Origin: Paenibacillus sp. FSL W8-0426
GTDB lineage: Bacteria > Bacillota > Bacilli > Paenibacillales > Paenibacillaceae
DNA length: 64,000 nt
NCBI RefSeq assembly: GCF_037969725.1
Contig: NZ_CP150203.1
Coordinates: 1,256,001 to 1,320,000, forward strand
Direction of reading: 5' to 3'
Below, in pieces: positions 38,214-45,788 of the stretch. How positions within the stretch are numbered: position 1 is the stretch's first letter; the number at the start of each line of letters is the position of its first letter. Position numbers and translations under genes: made by a program. Under the pieces are notes generated by a model that was not told the DNA's origin, made no database searches, and worked only from the letters and a program-made list of their open reading frames with translations.

Positions 38214-38888
38214 ATGATTATTGAAGAAGTCCGGTTATATACGGCACATATGAAAGAAATGCGGCATTTTTACGAAAACGTGCTTGGCCTGCCGGCGGTG
38301 ACGATTACGTCGGATTCGTTTTCGCTGCAAATTGGATGGACGCGCATGGTTTTCGTGGAAAGCCCGGCGGCCTATGAGCCGTTTTACCATTTCGCCTGGA
38401 TGATTCCGTCAAACCGCTTCCGCGAGGCGAAGGCTTGGATCTCGGAGCGTACAACGCTGAATGTTCACGAGGGCCGGGATGAAACGTATTCCGTCAATTG
38501 GAACTCCCATTCCCTGTACTTTGAGGACCCTTCCGGCAATATTCTGGAGCTGATCGCGCATCATACGGTTCTGAACGAAAGCGATCATGCCTTCGGGGCA
38601 GGGGATTTGGTTAGCGTATGCGAGATTGGGCTGGTGAGCGAAGACGTATCCCAATCCGTGCTTGAACTCGGTCGGCAGGGATTGGAGCCTTGGCGTGAGT
38701 GGAGCGATACCTTCGCACCGATCGGGGACGTCAATGGTTTGTTCATCGTGGTGAAAAAGGAACGCATCTGGTTCTTCTCCGATAAGCCGGCGCAAATTTT
38801 CCCAATGACCGTGACCATTCGAGGTGTGGGCGCGATGCATCTGGGAAGCTGGCAGCAGCTGAAGGAACAGCGGACGATCGAAAAATAA
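38214..38888 (+). CDS. VOC family protein
   Basis: This 224-residue protein has a VOC domain in residues 1-115 (EVRLYTAHMKEMRHFYENVL; LYFEDPSGNILELIAHH). A second, more divergent domain follows (VCEIGLVSEDVSQSVLELGR; GLFIVVKKERIWF). It lies 32 bases after the previous VOC gene and has GAGGAGGAGGAG before its ATG, so the two are probably cotranscribed. The function is not known. Confidence 0.83.
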   Translation: MIIEEVRLYTAHMKEMRHFYENVLGLPAVTITSDSFSLQIGWTRMVFVESPAAYEPFYHFAWMIPSNRFREAKAWISERTTLNVHEGRDETYSVNWNSHSLYFEDPSGNILELIAHHTVLNESDHAFGAGDLVSVCEIGLVSEDVSQSVLELGRQGLEPWREWSDTFAPIGDVNGLFIVVKKERIWFFSDKPAQIFPMTVTIRGVGAMHLGSWQQLKEQRTIEK

Positions 38889-38898
38889 AATAGGTGGA

Positions 38899-38947
38899 AA
38901 AGGGAGGGCACGGCTTGATTCGTCAAGCAGGGGTCCTCCTTTTTTTA
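38899..38947 (+). terminator. Terminator after the VOC genes
   Basis: AAAAGGGAGG..GCTTGA pairs with TCAAGC..GTCCTCCTTTT and is followed by a long T-run. Confidence 0.75.
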
Positions 38948-39112
38948 TGCAAAATCCTGCGTTTTTCCGACTTGCCCCCGACGATATTCGTGCACAATTC
39001 AGGCGTCAAAGCGGCAGCGCCAGCGCGGAAAAAAGGTAAGATGGATTTATCCGATCGGCAGGGATGAAGGCATTCCTTAGCTTTTCGGGTAGTAATAGAA
39101 GAAAATATTGAT

Positions 39113-39346
39113 TATATAAGTTGAACTATACATTTTACACGATAACGGAGAGGGCAGAACGAATCTGGAGAAGCGAAGCGTTCGTTTAAAAGCTTTCTGA
39201 AAGAAAGCTGCATCGGAAGCATGGGTTTATCACCGGATTTTCCCCTTGAACAAAGGGAATCAAAAAAATCTAGGGATAACAGCGATCGGAAGATGGTTCT
39301 GACCACGTAGTGGCTCCGTGTAGAAATCATTCGTTCAACTTATATA
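39113..39346 (+). repeat. Dispersed TATATA-ended repeat, copy 5 (long form)
   Basis: This 234 bp element has a perfect 14 bp inverted repeat at its ends, TATATAAGTTGAAC and GTTCAACTTATATA. It has the full core and the second block (AAAAAATCTAGGGATAACAG). It ends seven bases before the ribosome binding site of the next gene, so it may form part of that transcript. Confidence 0.85.
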
Positions 39347-39364
39347 GACAGGAGGTTTCATGAT

Positions 39365-41215
39365 ATGAAAACAGTAGTGTATGTTCCGCTCGATGATCGT
39401 CCGGCAAATCTGGATGACGTCATCGTGCAAGGAAAAGCAGCCGGTCTCCATATCGTTGCACCGAACCTGAACGATATTGAAAATCGGCTGGACTCGGAAA
39501 AAAGCGTGGATGGAACGATGCTGCTTGGTACATCGACCCCGACGTACGGCAAACCGTCCCAAATTCGCGATTTTATCCGAAAGCATGCGGCAGCGGCCGA
39601 CGGATTCGTTATTTCTGCCGATATGCTGGCCTATGGCGGATTGATTGGCAGTCGTCAGTTGCGCGACCACGGCGGGGCGAATTACCCGGATTATGATGCA
39701 GAAACGACAGCGCTGCTGGACGTGATCCGGGAAATTAAGGAGAATTATCCGCGCAAGCCCGTTTACGTGATGGATACGATCATGCGGCTGGCGACGACGT
39801 CCTTTGCGGATGGTTTGACGTTGGACGCCTATAATGAGTCCCGCACCTTAATGCAGCAGCCGCGCAAGGCGTTCACGGCGTTCGAGGATATTATCGCAGG
39901 GTACAACGTGTCGCCGGACGGCGTGGAGTATGGGGACACGACCTATTTTGACAAATCCCGGTACTATAACACGAGACAGCATAAATTCAAAAGCAATCGT
40001 TACATTCTGGAACGTTTGGCACGTGAGGGATATATCGATTTCCTAGCGGTCGGCGTAGACGACGCCAACACGCAGGGTGTGCAAATCAATGAAATCCGCT
40101 ATGTGGAGCAGCGCATTAACGAATGGCTGGGCGGAATCGACGGGCAAAACCCGGAACGCGCCATCATTTTGCCTGACGCGGATGGACTGGGGCATTCCCT
40201 TGTCGCCCGCATGGCGAACCAGCTTCATCGCAGGGGAAAGAAGACAACCTATGGCGTCACGTATTACGGGCCGCACGGCTCCACGATCATCAACACGTAT
40301 GAATACATGGACGTGCATCAAAATTTGGTCCGGCATGTGGACATTGTCGGCGGCAAGCTGGTGACAGACTCCGCTTCTCCCGAGGTTGAGGCAGAAACGG
40401 AAACGGCCGCCGCAAGCGTAACCAGGGAGAGCGGAGTCGGTAATCCGGGTAACGAAACGGACGGATTCAGCGTAGACAGCGAACTGGATCGGATGACCGG
40501 CCAAAGCGCGGGAACGGCGAAGCATCGGTATCCCGATCTTTCGATTATTGCGATCACGGCCGAAAATCGGATTCAAGAGGCCATGGCCCATCTTGCTTCG
40601 AACGGCGAAAAGGGTGTACCGACCCTCGTGATCGATTTCGTGGGCAAGGGGCCGGCGAATCCGGCTGTAGCCGAAGCGCTGCTGGATTCGCCGCATACTG
40701 GGAAACTGCTCGGTTACAGCGCATGGAACACGCCGGGCAACAAAATCGGCATGGCCGTGGGCATGGGACAGTCCCGATACGCTTTTTTGACCACAGAGTC
40801 GCATCCGCGGGCGCTGGCCAAAGCGATGGATGCGCAGGGGTCCCTGCTCTTCAAACGTTTCCTAAAAGATTACTATTACAAGGCGGTAGCCATCGCCGAT
40901 ATCCGGACCTATTCCAGAGCGCATGCGCTGTACACCAATGTGGCGACGTTATCGGACCAGAACATGCTTCTGTTCAATTCGGCTGAGGACTACGCGTATT
41001 TGCAGCGGCTGCTGCGCGACCTGATGCAGACGCACACGGCAGCGCTCGGAGCCAAGCCGGCCTTTGCCGCCGGAAGTAAGGCCATCTTCCGAATTTGCCA
41101 TGGCGACGCTTTTTATGCGGAATATCTCCGCACGGAGCTGGCATACGACAATCCGGATTTTATCTGGTGGCGTGCGTTCGAAATTACGTTAAGCCCTCAG
41201 GCCAAGCTGAAGTAA
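39365..41215 (+). CDS. DUF4127 family protein
   Basis: This 616-residue protein opens with VVYVPLDDRPANLDD, the signature of DUF4127, and contains DADGLGHSLVARMAN and YSAWNTPGNKIGMAVG, also conserved there. The family is found in Firmicutes and has no established reaction. There is no signal peptide. A segment of about 60 residues near 330-390 (Glu/Thr/Ser-rich) looks like a disordered insertion. GGAGG lies nine bases before the ATG. The gene stands alone between a repeat and a terminator. Confidence 0.8.
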   Translation: MKTVVYVPLDDRPANLDDVIVQGKAAGLHIVAPNLNDIENRLDSEKSVDGTMLLGTSTPTYGKPSQIRDFIRKHAAAADGFVISADMLAYGGLIGSRQLRDHGGANYPDYDAETTALLDVIREIKENYPRKPVYVMDTIMRLATTSFADGLTLDAYNESRTLMQQPRKAFTAFEDIIAGYNVSPDGVEYGDTTYFDKSRYYNTRQHKFKSNRYILERLAREGYIDFLAVGVDDANTQGVQINEIRYVEQRINEWLGGIDGQNPERAIILPDADGLGHSLVARMANQLHRRGKKTTYGVTYYGPHGSTIINTYEYMDVHQNLVRHVDIVGGKLVTDSASPEVEAETETAAASVTRESGVGNPGNETDGFSVDSELDRMTGQSAGTAKHRYPDLSIIAITAENRIQEAMAHLASNGEKGVPTLVIDFVGKGPANPAVAEALLDSPHTGKLLGYSAWNTPGNKIGMAVGMGQSRYAFLTTESHPRALAKAMDAQGSLLFKRFLKDYYYKAVAIADIRTYSRAHALYTNVATLSDQNMLLFNSAEDYAYLQRLLRDLMQTHTAALGAKPAFAAGSKAIFRICHGDAFYAEYLRTELAYDNPDFIWWRAFEITLSPQAKLK

Positions 41216-41219
41216 ACCC

Positions 41220-41266
41220 AAGAACCTTGTTTTCCGCAGTACTGCGGGAGACGGGTTCTTTTTTTT
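41220..41266 (+). terminator. Terminator after the DUF4127 gene
   Basis: AAGAACC/GGGTTCTT encloses an inner stem CCGCAGT/ACTGCGG and is followed by eight T. Confidence 0.85.
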
Positions 41267-41296
41267 GGTTGATCATAATATCGATTTTCCCCTTCC

Positions 41297-41400
41297 GCAA
41301 AGCGTCGTCTTTTTTCCGCCGATCCGCCTGCCGAATCCGCACGGAAGTCGGACGGAACACCATCCGCGCTAGGAACGGAACGGTGTAAGATTGTATTATC
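41297..41400 (+). promoter_or_regulatory. Putative late promoter of tail module 1
   Basis: The block starts with CAAAGCGTCGTCTTTTTTCC and ends with CACCATCCGCGCTAGGAACG (41358-41377), then GAACGGTGTAAGATTG and TATTAT (41394-41399), a good -10. Nearly the same arrangement precedes tail module 2 at 54206-54306. No normal -35 is present, which fits an activator-dependent promoter. Confidence 0.6.
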
Positions 41401-41449
41401 GGATCAATAGCAAACGGGCACCACCGAAAGCATATACGCTAAGTATGAG

Positions 41450-41473
41450 GACCAGCCGGCGGCTGGTCTTTTT
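41450..41473 (+). terminator. Leader hairpin in front of tail module 1
   Basis: GACCAGCC pairs with GGCTGGTC, followed by TTTTT. It lies about 45 bases downstream of the putative transcription start and before the first tail gene, so it would stop transcripts unless read through. Confidence 0.65.
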
Positions 41474-41609
41474 CATGCGGTGAGGTTGCCTAACTGTTGA
41501 TCCGGTACCAAACCAATGCAAGGAGTGAGCCTCCAATGCCCCTTGTTGCTGCGCAATGGGGATTAAGCCAAATCGGCAGCCGAAAGGGGAGAAAACGCAT
41601 GCAGACATG

Positions 41610-42542
41610 CAATACAGTATGAGCGATGAAGCATATACAGCAGGCAACCCGGGATCCATGGATACGGGAAACGTCGGCTCGTTGAGCGCACGAATCAGGC
41701 AAACCCTCAAGCGCAGACTCGCGGAGGAGATTCCTGCCTGGAACGGTCGTGTCGGGGATATCCCGGCCCCGGGAGAAGTGTTAAGCGGACCTTGCGCGGT
41801 GGTTGCTTTTGCCGAGGAGGTGCCGAAGTCGGCCTGGGCGGGTTATCGGCGTATCATCCACGTTTACCCTTATGCCCGTTCGGAAGACGGAGGCGCGGAA
41901 CAGGTGGAGGCTTGGTCAGCGCAGCTGATCGCAGCTTTACATCAGGCACGGCTTGAGGATGACGAGGGCGGCGCGTTCACCTGCATCTATGTCGGCTCGC
42001 GGGAATGCGACCGTATCGATCAGGCCTCCGGCATGATTACGCGCAGCTTGCGCTTCGCCGTTTACGTGCCGGAACCGGCCGATCACGCTCCGGCTATTCC
42101 GTCTGATCCGTGGATGCAGGCGATGCTGGATTGGACGAGCAAAGAGCTTGGCAAGGATTGGGCGGTGTATGCGGATGTATGGCCGCGAGGCTACGAGAAC
42201 CAAACCGTTTTGTGGCGGCTGGCTGGAAGCAGCACGTCTGCGTCAGGGACGAATGCACTGGAACTGCGCAAGCAATGGATCGGCCACGTCGTGGCATCGG
42301 GGGAAGAAGAGACTCGGCTTGCCGTTACCCGGCTGGTGGAGCAGCTTGGCGTACAGGCGCGCATTCCTTTGTCCATTGCGGGTGATAAGCGGTACGCGAC
42401 TGTGGATGAAGTCTCCGCAGACCTGCAGGCAGATGCCTACCTGAACGGCCAGATCCGGTTGACGCTCCAGCAGCGCATTCGCCGATCTGTGGCAGATGCA
42501 CCGCTGATGCAGGCAATTCATCACAAACGCGTGCTGGAATAG
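41610..42542 (+). CDS. Tail-terminator-like protein with two domains, module 1
   Basis: From ATG 41610 this protein has about 310 residues. The first half (IRQTLKRRLAEEIPAWNGRV; IHVYPYAR; SLRFAVYVPEP) has the pattern of small phage tail-terminator (DUF3168-like) proteins. The second half (KDWAVYADVWPRGYENQTVL; LYLNGQIRLTL-like end) resembles the DUF6838 tail-terminator type, to which the module 2 counterpart also belongs. It would cap the tube and sheath end. The start is uncertain: ATG 41556 lacks a ribosome binding site, and GGGGAG lies 15 bases from 41610. Confidence 0.6.
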   Translation, partial: QYSMSDEAYTAGNPGSMDTGNVGSLSARIRQTLKRRLAEEIPAWNGRVGDIPAPGEVLSGPCAVVAFAEEVPKSAWAGYRRIIHVYPYARSEDGGAEQVEAWSAQLIAALHQARLEDDEGGAFTCIYVGSRECDRIDQASGMITRSLRFAVYVPEPADHAPAIPSDPWMQAMLDWTSKELGKDWAVYADVWPRGYENQTVLWRLAGSSTSASGTNALELRKQWIGHVVASGEEETRLAVTRLVEQLGVQARIPLSIAGDKRYATVDEVSADLQADAYLNGQIRLTLQQRIRRSVADAPLMQAIHHKRVLE

Positions 42543-42627
42543 TCCCGGTGGCGAGGGACTTCAGCTTCATGAATGCGCAGCGGATCAGGCACGCAATAAA
42601 ACTTTTGGATAACGAGGTGAGATGCCC

Positions 42628-42828
42628 ATGGCAGGCACGGTCAAAAAAAATGCGCAGGCAGCCCCGAAGTATACGCGGGCGGAACTGATGAATCATGCGG
42701 AAGCCCTCTTTGCCGTCAAGGCTGAGGTGCTGCATGGTGCGCTGTTTGAAGCGGCGCAGCAAACATTTTCCATTCAAGAGGTTCAGGAAAGCATCGATCA
42801 ATTTATGAAAGCGAAGGTGAACGGATAA
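42628..42828 (+). CDS. Small pre-sheath tail protein, module 1
   Basis: This 66-residue protein (YTRAELMNHAEALFAVKAEV; FSIQEVQESIDQFMKAKV) precedes the sheath gene, whose ATG overlaps its stop codon as TAATG. The same layout and a similar C-terminal half are found in the module 2 gene at 54901, so it is a conserved part of the cassette. The role is unknown; an assembly helper for the sheath is possible. I prefer ATG 42628 over 42622 because GAGGTG is too close to the first. Confidence 0.7.
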   Translation: MAGTVKKNAQAAPKYTRAELMNHAEALFAVKAEVLHGALFEAAQQTFSIQEVQESIDQFMKAKVNG

Positions 42829-44291
42829 TGGCAGGCGGAACTTGGGAGCAAACGAATCGTCCGGTACTTCCGGGCTTGTATATGAATTTTCAGGCGGCAG
42901 CGGCATCGGCCATTCAGGCCGGATCGCGGGGGACCGTCGTTGTTCCGGTCAAGGCGAACTGGGGCCCGGCAGGCACGTTTGTGGAAGTGGGCAGCGAGGC
43001 GGCGATCGGACAGATTTTCGCGGCAAACGCCTTGGATAACGGGACGGCCTATGCGTCCTTGAAGCTGGCATTGTTGGGCGGGCCGAAGAAGTTATTGGCA
43101 TACCGCGTAACCGGGGAAACGGCGAAGGCGGCAAGCTTGGTGCTGAAGGATGGCAGCGATGCGGACGTGCTGCAGCTGGCTGCCAAATATCCGGGCGATC
43201 GCGCCAACGGTTTCTACGTGACGATTCAGCCGGGCGTCATCGACAACACGAAGCATGAGGTGCGTCTGTTTGAGGGCAACAAAATGCTGTATGCCTTGCT
43301 GACGGCAGACATTTCGGCCGCGGCGCTGGCCGAGCAGATCAATGCGGATGAGAGCAATCTGTGGATTACCGCACAGGCGGTAGGCAATGGAACGGGCACG
43401 GTAGCGACGGTGTCGGGAGCTGCTTTCAATGGCGGTGTGAGCGGCAACGAAAGTATTGCCAATGCGGATTACATTGCTTTGCAAGCGGCGCTGGAGGGAC
43501 AAACGTTCGATGTGCTCGCCCTGGATCATGCGGCGGATGCGTCTTTATTGGCGAGCTTTGCAGCGTGGGTGAAACGTGTGCGCAGCGAAGGCAAACCGGT
43601 GATGGCCGTGTTTGGCGGTTCTTCCGCGGACGATACTTCGGCGAGCGCGGCGCAAAAGGCGGCAGCGCGCTCCCTCACGCTGAACCATGAAGGCGTCATT
43701 AACGTGGGGACGGGCGTACGTTTGGGCGACGTTGATTACAGTTCGGCGCAAACCTCTGCGTACGTGGCGGGTCTGATCGCCGGGCAGCGTTTGAACGAAT
43801 CGACGACGTATGCCGCGACTCCGTTTGATGATGTGACGCGCAAATGGACGCGTGCCGAGCAGGAGCAGGCCGTGCAGAACGGGGTGTTCATTTTCATCCA
43901 TGACGGCCGTCAAGTGAAGGCGCTTCGCGGTGTGAACACGCTGGTTACGCCTGAGTCGGGTCAAAACAATGCCTGGAAAAAAATCCGTTCGATCCGCGTG
44001 ATGGATGCGATTAACACGGATTTGCAGCGTTCCGCGGAAGACAGCTACATCGGCAAAGTGAACAATACCGAGGAAGGACGCTTGGCGCTGATTTCGGCCA
44101 TGAAGTCCTACCTGGGGCTATTGGCGCAAAGCAATGTGATCGAAGCGTCCGGTTACGATGTCGTGCTCGACCCGACATATTACGGCGACTCCCCGGTATT
44201 CAAACCGGAGGCGGATCAGGTGTACCTCCAGTGGAATGTGAAACTGACCGATGTGATGGAGCAGTTGTTTGGCACATTTTATGTGCAGTAA
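42828..44291 (+). CDS. Contractile tail sheath protein, module 1 (XkdK-like)
   Basis: This 487-residue protein is the contracting outer layer of the tail. MAGGTWEQTNRPVLPGLYMN is the standard start of XkdK-type sheaths. The C-terminal part (AEQEQAVQNGVFIFIHDGRQ; RVMDAINTDLQR; YIGKVNNTEEGRLALISAMK) is the conserved sheath core. It shares the order and both end motifs with the 438-residue module 2 sheath; the extra length is mainly in the middle, surface domain. Confidence 0.93.
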   Translation: MAGGTWEQTNRPVLPGLYMNFQAAAASAIQAGSRGTVVVPVKANWGPAGTFVEVGSEAAIGQIFAANALDNGTAYASLKLALLGGPKKLLAYRVTGETAKAASLVLKDGSDADVLQLAAKYPGDRANGFYVTIQPGVIDNTKHEVRLFEGNKMLYALLTADISAAALAEQINADESNLWITAQAVGNGTGTVATVSGAAFNGGVSGNESIANADYIALQAALEGQTFDVLALDHAADASLLASFAAWVKRVRSEGKPVMAVFGGSSADDTSASAAQKAAARSLTLNHEGVINVGTGVRLGDVDYSSAQTSAYVAGLIAGQRLNESTTYAATPFDDVTRKWTRAEQEQAVQNGVFIFIHDGRQVKALRGVNTLVTPESGQNNAWKKIRSIRVMDAINTDLQRSAEDSYIGKVNNTEEGRLALISAMKSYLGLLAQSNVIEASGYDVVLDPTYYGDSPVFKPEADQVYLQWNVKLTDVMEQLFGTFYVQ

Positions 44292-44370
44292 TTGGCGTTG
44301 GGATTAGGGCGTGGCGAACCTTATACCACGAGACTGATCGCCGAGGGAACTAGATGGAGCAGTCGAATTT

Positions 44371-44555
44371 TTAACGAACCTGAAGCACGTTATTGGCTCC
44401 AAATCGATGTGGTTGGCACTTTAACGAACCTCAGACGTCTTATTTGCCCGAAAACGGGCGTTGTTGCTTGTTTCCGGCCCGAATAGCGTGGCTGAGGTTC
44501 GTTACATTGTGGCATGCGTGATTTATCTCCAAATAAGGTGTCTACGGTTCGTTAG
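44371..44555. repeat. Cluster of CTGAGGTTCGTTAG repeats, locus 2, inside tail module 1
   Basis: Two inverted units (TTAACGAACCTGAAGCACG at about 44380 and TTAACGAACCTCAGACGTC at 44421) are followed by two plus units (AATAGCGTGGCTGAGGTTCG at 44482 and AAGGTGTCTACGGTTCGTTA at 44535). The inner pair can fold into a long hairpin. It belongs to the family at 19834. The whole gap 44292-44619 has no gene; module 2 has only one base between sheath and tube genes. Confidence 0.7.
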
Positions 44556-44619
44556 AACTACACAAATGAATCAACGAAGAGGTGTGGAACCTCAACATAT
44601 AACCAAGGAGGAATTTTAC

Positions 44620-45027
44620 ATGTTGGATGCATCAAGAGTTATTCTCGGTACCCACGGTCAGCTGCATATCGATGGCGTGTGGCAGACCAATATCAACAAA
44701 CTGGAGGCCAGCGTGGAGATCGAGAAGCGCGAGCTGAACCTGGTCGGCAACGACTGGAAGGTGCACAAAAACGGCGCCAAAAAAGGCACCGGCACCATGA
44801 CCGGTTACAAAGTGACATCGGACATGATCGTGCGCGGTTTTACCAAATTCGAAATTATTTCCTCGCTGAACGATCCCGAGTCCTATGGTCATGAGCGGGT
44901 GCTGCTGAAAGGCTGCATGGTCGACAAAATCCAGTTGGCCAACTGGACGGCCGGCGAGGAAGTGCCGGAGGAGACCGGTTTTACCTTTGAAGGATTCGAT
45001 CTGCTTGATCCGATTGTAGCCAGATAA
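44620..45027 (+). CDS. Tail tube protein, module 1 (XkdM-like)
   Basis: This 135-residue protein forms the rigid inner tube. ILGTHGQLHIDGVWQTNINK, NDWKVHKNGAKKGTGTMTGY and the C-terminal ETGFTFEGFDLLDP are typical of XkdM tubes. AAGGAGG lies eight bases before the ATG at 44620. A terminator-like hairpin follows the gene, which would leave tube and sheath more abundant than the downstream baseplate proteins. Confidence 0.92.
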   Translation: MLDASRVILGTHGQLHIDGVWQTNINKLEASVEIEKRELNLVGNDWKVHKNGAKKGTGTMTGYKVTSDMIVRGFTKFEIISSLNDPESYGHERVLLKGCMVDKIQLANWTAGEEVPEETGFTFEGFDLLDPIVAR

Positions 45028-45044
45028 TTCGAGCGGAATGTGAA

Positions 45045-45072
45045 TGGGCTGGGACGTTTCCCGGCCCTTTCA
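45045..45072 (+). terminator. Intra-operon terminator-like hairpin after tube gene, module 1
   Basis: GGGCTGGG pairs with CCCGGCCC and is followed by TTTCATT; a moderate terminator that should allow partial read-through. Module 2 has a hairpin at the same place. Confidence 0.55.
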
Positions 45073-45165
45073 TTGACCATGTGTAAGAGATGAGAAAGTG
45101 TGCTGGTGAATGGATCAAGTTGAAGCATTGAATTTATACACAGTCAAAAAAAGGAGCTAACAACC

Positions 45166-45600
45166 ATGAGCGTAAACGAACATTTGTCGGAAGAACAGAT
45201 TTTGGACCAGCTGTTTGAAGCAGCCGAACGGCTGCCGGAGGAAAACGTGCGCATTCAGCGCCTGGATCTGCTGCTGACCCTGCGCGGCCTGACGTCCTCG
45301 AAGGTCGATCAGATCCGCGAACGCTGCACGATCCGCAAAACGGTCAAAGGCCGTACCGAGGAAAAAGTAGACACGGAGACATTCAACGCGCTGCTGATCT
45401 CGGAAGCGACGGTCAAGCTGCAGGTACGCAGCCTGGAATTGTCCGGCTGGGGAGACAGCCGCATCACTGGACGCATGAAGCTGTCCGGCGGGGAGCAGGC
45501 GGTTCGCCGCATGCTGCTGGCAGGCGAATTGGATGCGGTCGGCGACAAGGTACTGGAGCTGTCCGGCTTCGGCGTGGAGATTGAAGACCTAAAAAACTGA
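45166..45600 (+). CDS. Tail assembly chaperone, module 1, short form (XkdN-like)
   Basis: This 144-residue protein is the short product of a tail-chaperone gene (SEEQILDQLFEAAERLPEEN; KLSGGEQAVRRMLLAGELDA). Such chaperones bind the tape measure protein before tube polymerisation. The gene ends in the slippery sequence A AAA AAC followed directly by TGA, so a fraction of ribosomes should shift by -1 into the extension ending at 45758. Confidence 0.88.
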   Translation: MSVNEHLSEEQILDQLFEAAERLPEENVRIQRLDLLLTLRGLTSSKVDQIRERCTIRKTVKGRTEEKVDTETFNALLISEATVKLQVRSLELSGWGDSRITGRMKLSGGEQAVRRMLLAGELDAVGDKVLELSGFGVEIEDLKN

Positions 45601-45758
45601 TTCACTCCGGCGGAATGACGACGTATCTGTATCATATGTGGGTGCGCCATCATTTGCGTCCCGGAGAGTTCTGGGCACTGCCAAGAGGAGAGCGTTCATT
45701 GCTGCTCGCTTTTAGTGAAGAGGAGATGAACGCTTTGGCCGCGACGGCCAATCGATAG
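45591..45758 (+). CDS. Frameshift extension of the tail chaperone, module 1
   Basis: A -1 shift at A AAA AAC (45591-45597) gives KKLIHSGGMTTYLYHMWVRH and on to NALAATANR, stopping at TAG 45756-45758. The long product would have 197 residues, matching the G/GT arrangement of lambda and the two-gene XkdN arrangement of PBSX-like tails. The extension has no start codon or ribosome binding site of its own, which supports frameshifting. Confidence 0.82.
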   Translation, partial: KKLIHSGGMTTYLYHMWVRHHLRPGEFWALPRGERSLLLAFSEEEMNALAATANR

Positions 45759-45788
45759 AGGAACAACGATATGTCAGGAGGTGAACGA

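Noticed and set aside
39271..39288. Resemblance of the repeat segment TAGGGATAACAG to the I-SceI homing site and to a conserved 23S rRNA segment
   Set aside because: Only about 12 consecutive bases match, the other copies differ, and no homing endonuclease or rRNA is nearby.
44292..44619. Open frames in the gap between sheath and tube of module 1
   Set aside because: They consist of repeat units; the tube protein starts at ATG 44620 with AAGGAGG.
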